From positions 1 to 29,211 of the forward strand of contig JABUQX010021100.1 of NCBI GenBank assembly GCA_015478945.1: a DNA stretch of 29,211 nucleotides. Reading direction: 5' to 3'. Below, in pieces: positions 28,031 through 29,211 of this stretch (position 1 is the stretch's first letter; each line of letters starts with the position of its first letter). The DNA comes from Trachelipus rathkii (Eukaryota; Arthropoda; Malacostraca; Isopoda; Trachelipodidae). The position numbers and the translations under genes are program-made. The notes under the pieces are model-generated. The model searched no databases and was not told the origin of the DNA. It saw only the letters and a program-made list of their open reading frames with translations.

Positions 28031-29211
28031 GAACATATAATATAGATATATACTATATTATATATATATATTAATAAGTATAATAATAATATAAAAATAT
28101 TACAATCATAAACCTATTACAAACTACTATAATATAAATTATATATACTCATACCATGATTTCTTTCTCAATAGAAATATATCTATATAGTATAAAGTAT
28201 GGTATAGTTGTACAGATATATACATATATATAATGATTCAAAAAACTATAACAAAAGCGCTCTCAAATAATATTCAAGAAGTGTAGAAAATAAAATTTAA
28301 GAGACAAAGAAGAAACAAAAAAACTGATGACTATTATAATATCAAATAGAATCAAAAATAAAGAAAGAAGAATACAGAAGATGATAGGAATAGAGAATTA
28401 AATAATGGATTTGGGGAGAAAATTATCAGAATTTTGGGGATGATAGTATGAGGGTCCTGCTCTTATTGTTGAGAAGAACAGATGTGAAGGTAAAGAGACA
28501 CAATATAGATTTGTAAAAAAAACATTTTTTAGTTAATAGACAGACTATTATAATTTAAAAATAGGCATGATATATATATGAGAAAAATATATAAATATAG
28601 GGTCTAAGTAGTATATGAACGAAATGAAAACTGAAAAAATAAGAGTGTTATTTGTAATACTATATGTGAGCTCTTATGAATAGGAAATTTCATATTTTTG
28701 TTCGAAAAAAATGATACTTTTGTTACGAAAAAGTTTTCGAAATTTGAAAAAGAGTAGAATAGATATGGGTGTATTAGTATAGATTTTTTAATGAAAGTGG
28801 TATTGAGAATCAAATAGAATTTAACAAATATAAAGACTGGAGATAACAAAATTCAAAAAAAATCAAAAATTAGTTCAAAAAATCAATGAATTTTTGGAGA
28901 AAAGGGAAAATAATTAGAAAAAATCATTTGAAACAAAATCAATCGATGTTTTACCAATACTTCAAGAAGCTTAGAATTAAACATTTCAAATCGTATTCAA
29001 AATGATTTTAAAAAGGAAAATCTTATTCAGAAGCTATCCTAAACCTGAGGTTCCTAATTTTTTATATTATTTGTATTAGATCGTTTTAATTGTTTCAACG
29101 TTGACAACCTCATTTTAAGGTAGAGTAGTGTATACTATATATATATATATAGTATATATAGTATAATAGTAGGTATGTTATAGTGGAGTACTATATATAT
29201 ATATATAAGTA
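28031..29211. other. AT-rich sequence with (TA)n tracts, purine-rich middle
   Basis: (TA)-type tracts lie at 28031-28240 and 29125-29211. Between them 28260-28900 is A/G-rich with lysine-coding runs and an 81-codon minus-strand ORF that is low complexity. I see no gene. Confidence 0.6.

Overview
The window looks like nuclear DNA of an AT-rich invertebrate animal. The evidence is metazoan-type mobile elements (a Polinton/Maverick, a Penelope-like element, two non-LTR retrotransposons, a MITE-like element and a tRNA-derived SINE), dozens of long (TA)n arrays, candidate spliced exons with GT-AG borders, and a core promoter of TATA plus TCATTC initiator type. An arthropod, possibly a crustacean, is my guess. 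It rests on the simple-repeat load, the initiator motif and troponin C-like coding pieces, not on a diagnostic gene. No intact long ORF is present. Nearly every recognisable coding region is split by single-base frameshifts and stops, which could be ancient decay, noisy long-read consensus, or both.

Layout. 1-6600: a Polinton (self-synthesising, virus-like DNA transposon) on the minus strand. Reading 5' to 3' on that strand: packaging ATPase, a small basic ORF overlapping it by one base, a protein with a WN..G..I-type motif, retroviral-type integrase, two tandem copies of an FYLTLPSS-type protein, a small glycine-rich/basic protein, and a major capsid protein that runs off the left edge. DNA polymerase B and the protease are not seen. 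6600-8350: a 130-bp minisatellite whose inner 8-bp repeat grows 2-3-4, a GC-rich 53-bp duplication, and a 134-bp duplication carrying two strong hairpins. 8350-11260: a Penelope-like element (reverse transcriptase plus GIY-YIG endonuclease, minus strand) nested between (ATT)n arrays and then GGAGTC minisatellites. 11257-11450: two tRNA-like SINE heads facing each other as a palindrome. 11627-15070: two copies of an unknown repeat; one is split by a 685-bp terminal-inverted-repeat element and the other preserves the unoccupied site.

15200-17300 is mostly (TA)n and unassigned DNA. 17320-19515 is a decayed non-LTR reverse transcriptase on the plus strand. 19760-22902 holds the only plausible host-gene signals: an EF-hand N-lobe-like piece on the minus strand and, head-to-head 294 bp away, a two-exon EF-hand C-lobe-like gene on the plus strand with TATA, initiator, start codon, GTGAGT donor, phase-compatible acceptor, stop and AATAAA. 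24100-25320 is strikingly depleted in G on the plus strand. 26359-26578 is a well-bordered candidate exon of unknown product. 26780-27330 is the RNase H domain of another non-LTR element on the minus strand. The rest is AT-rich repeat and unassigned sequence.
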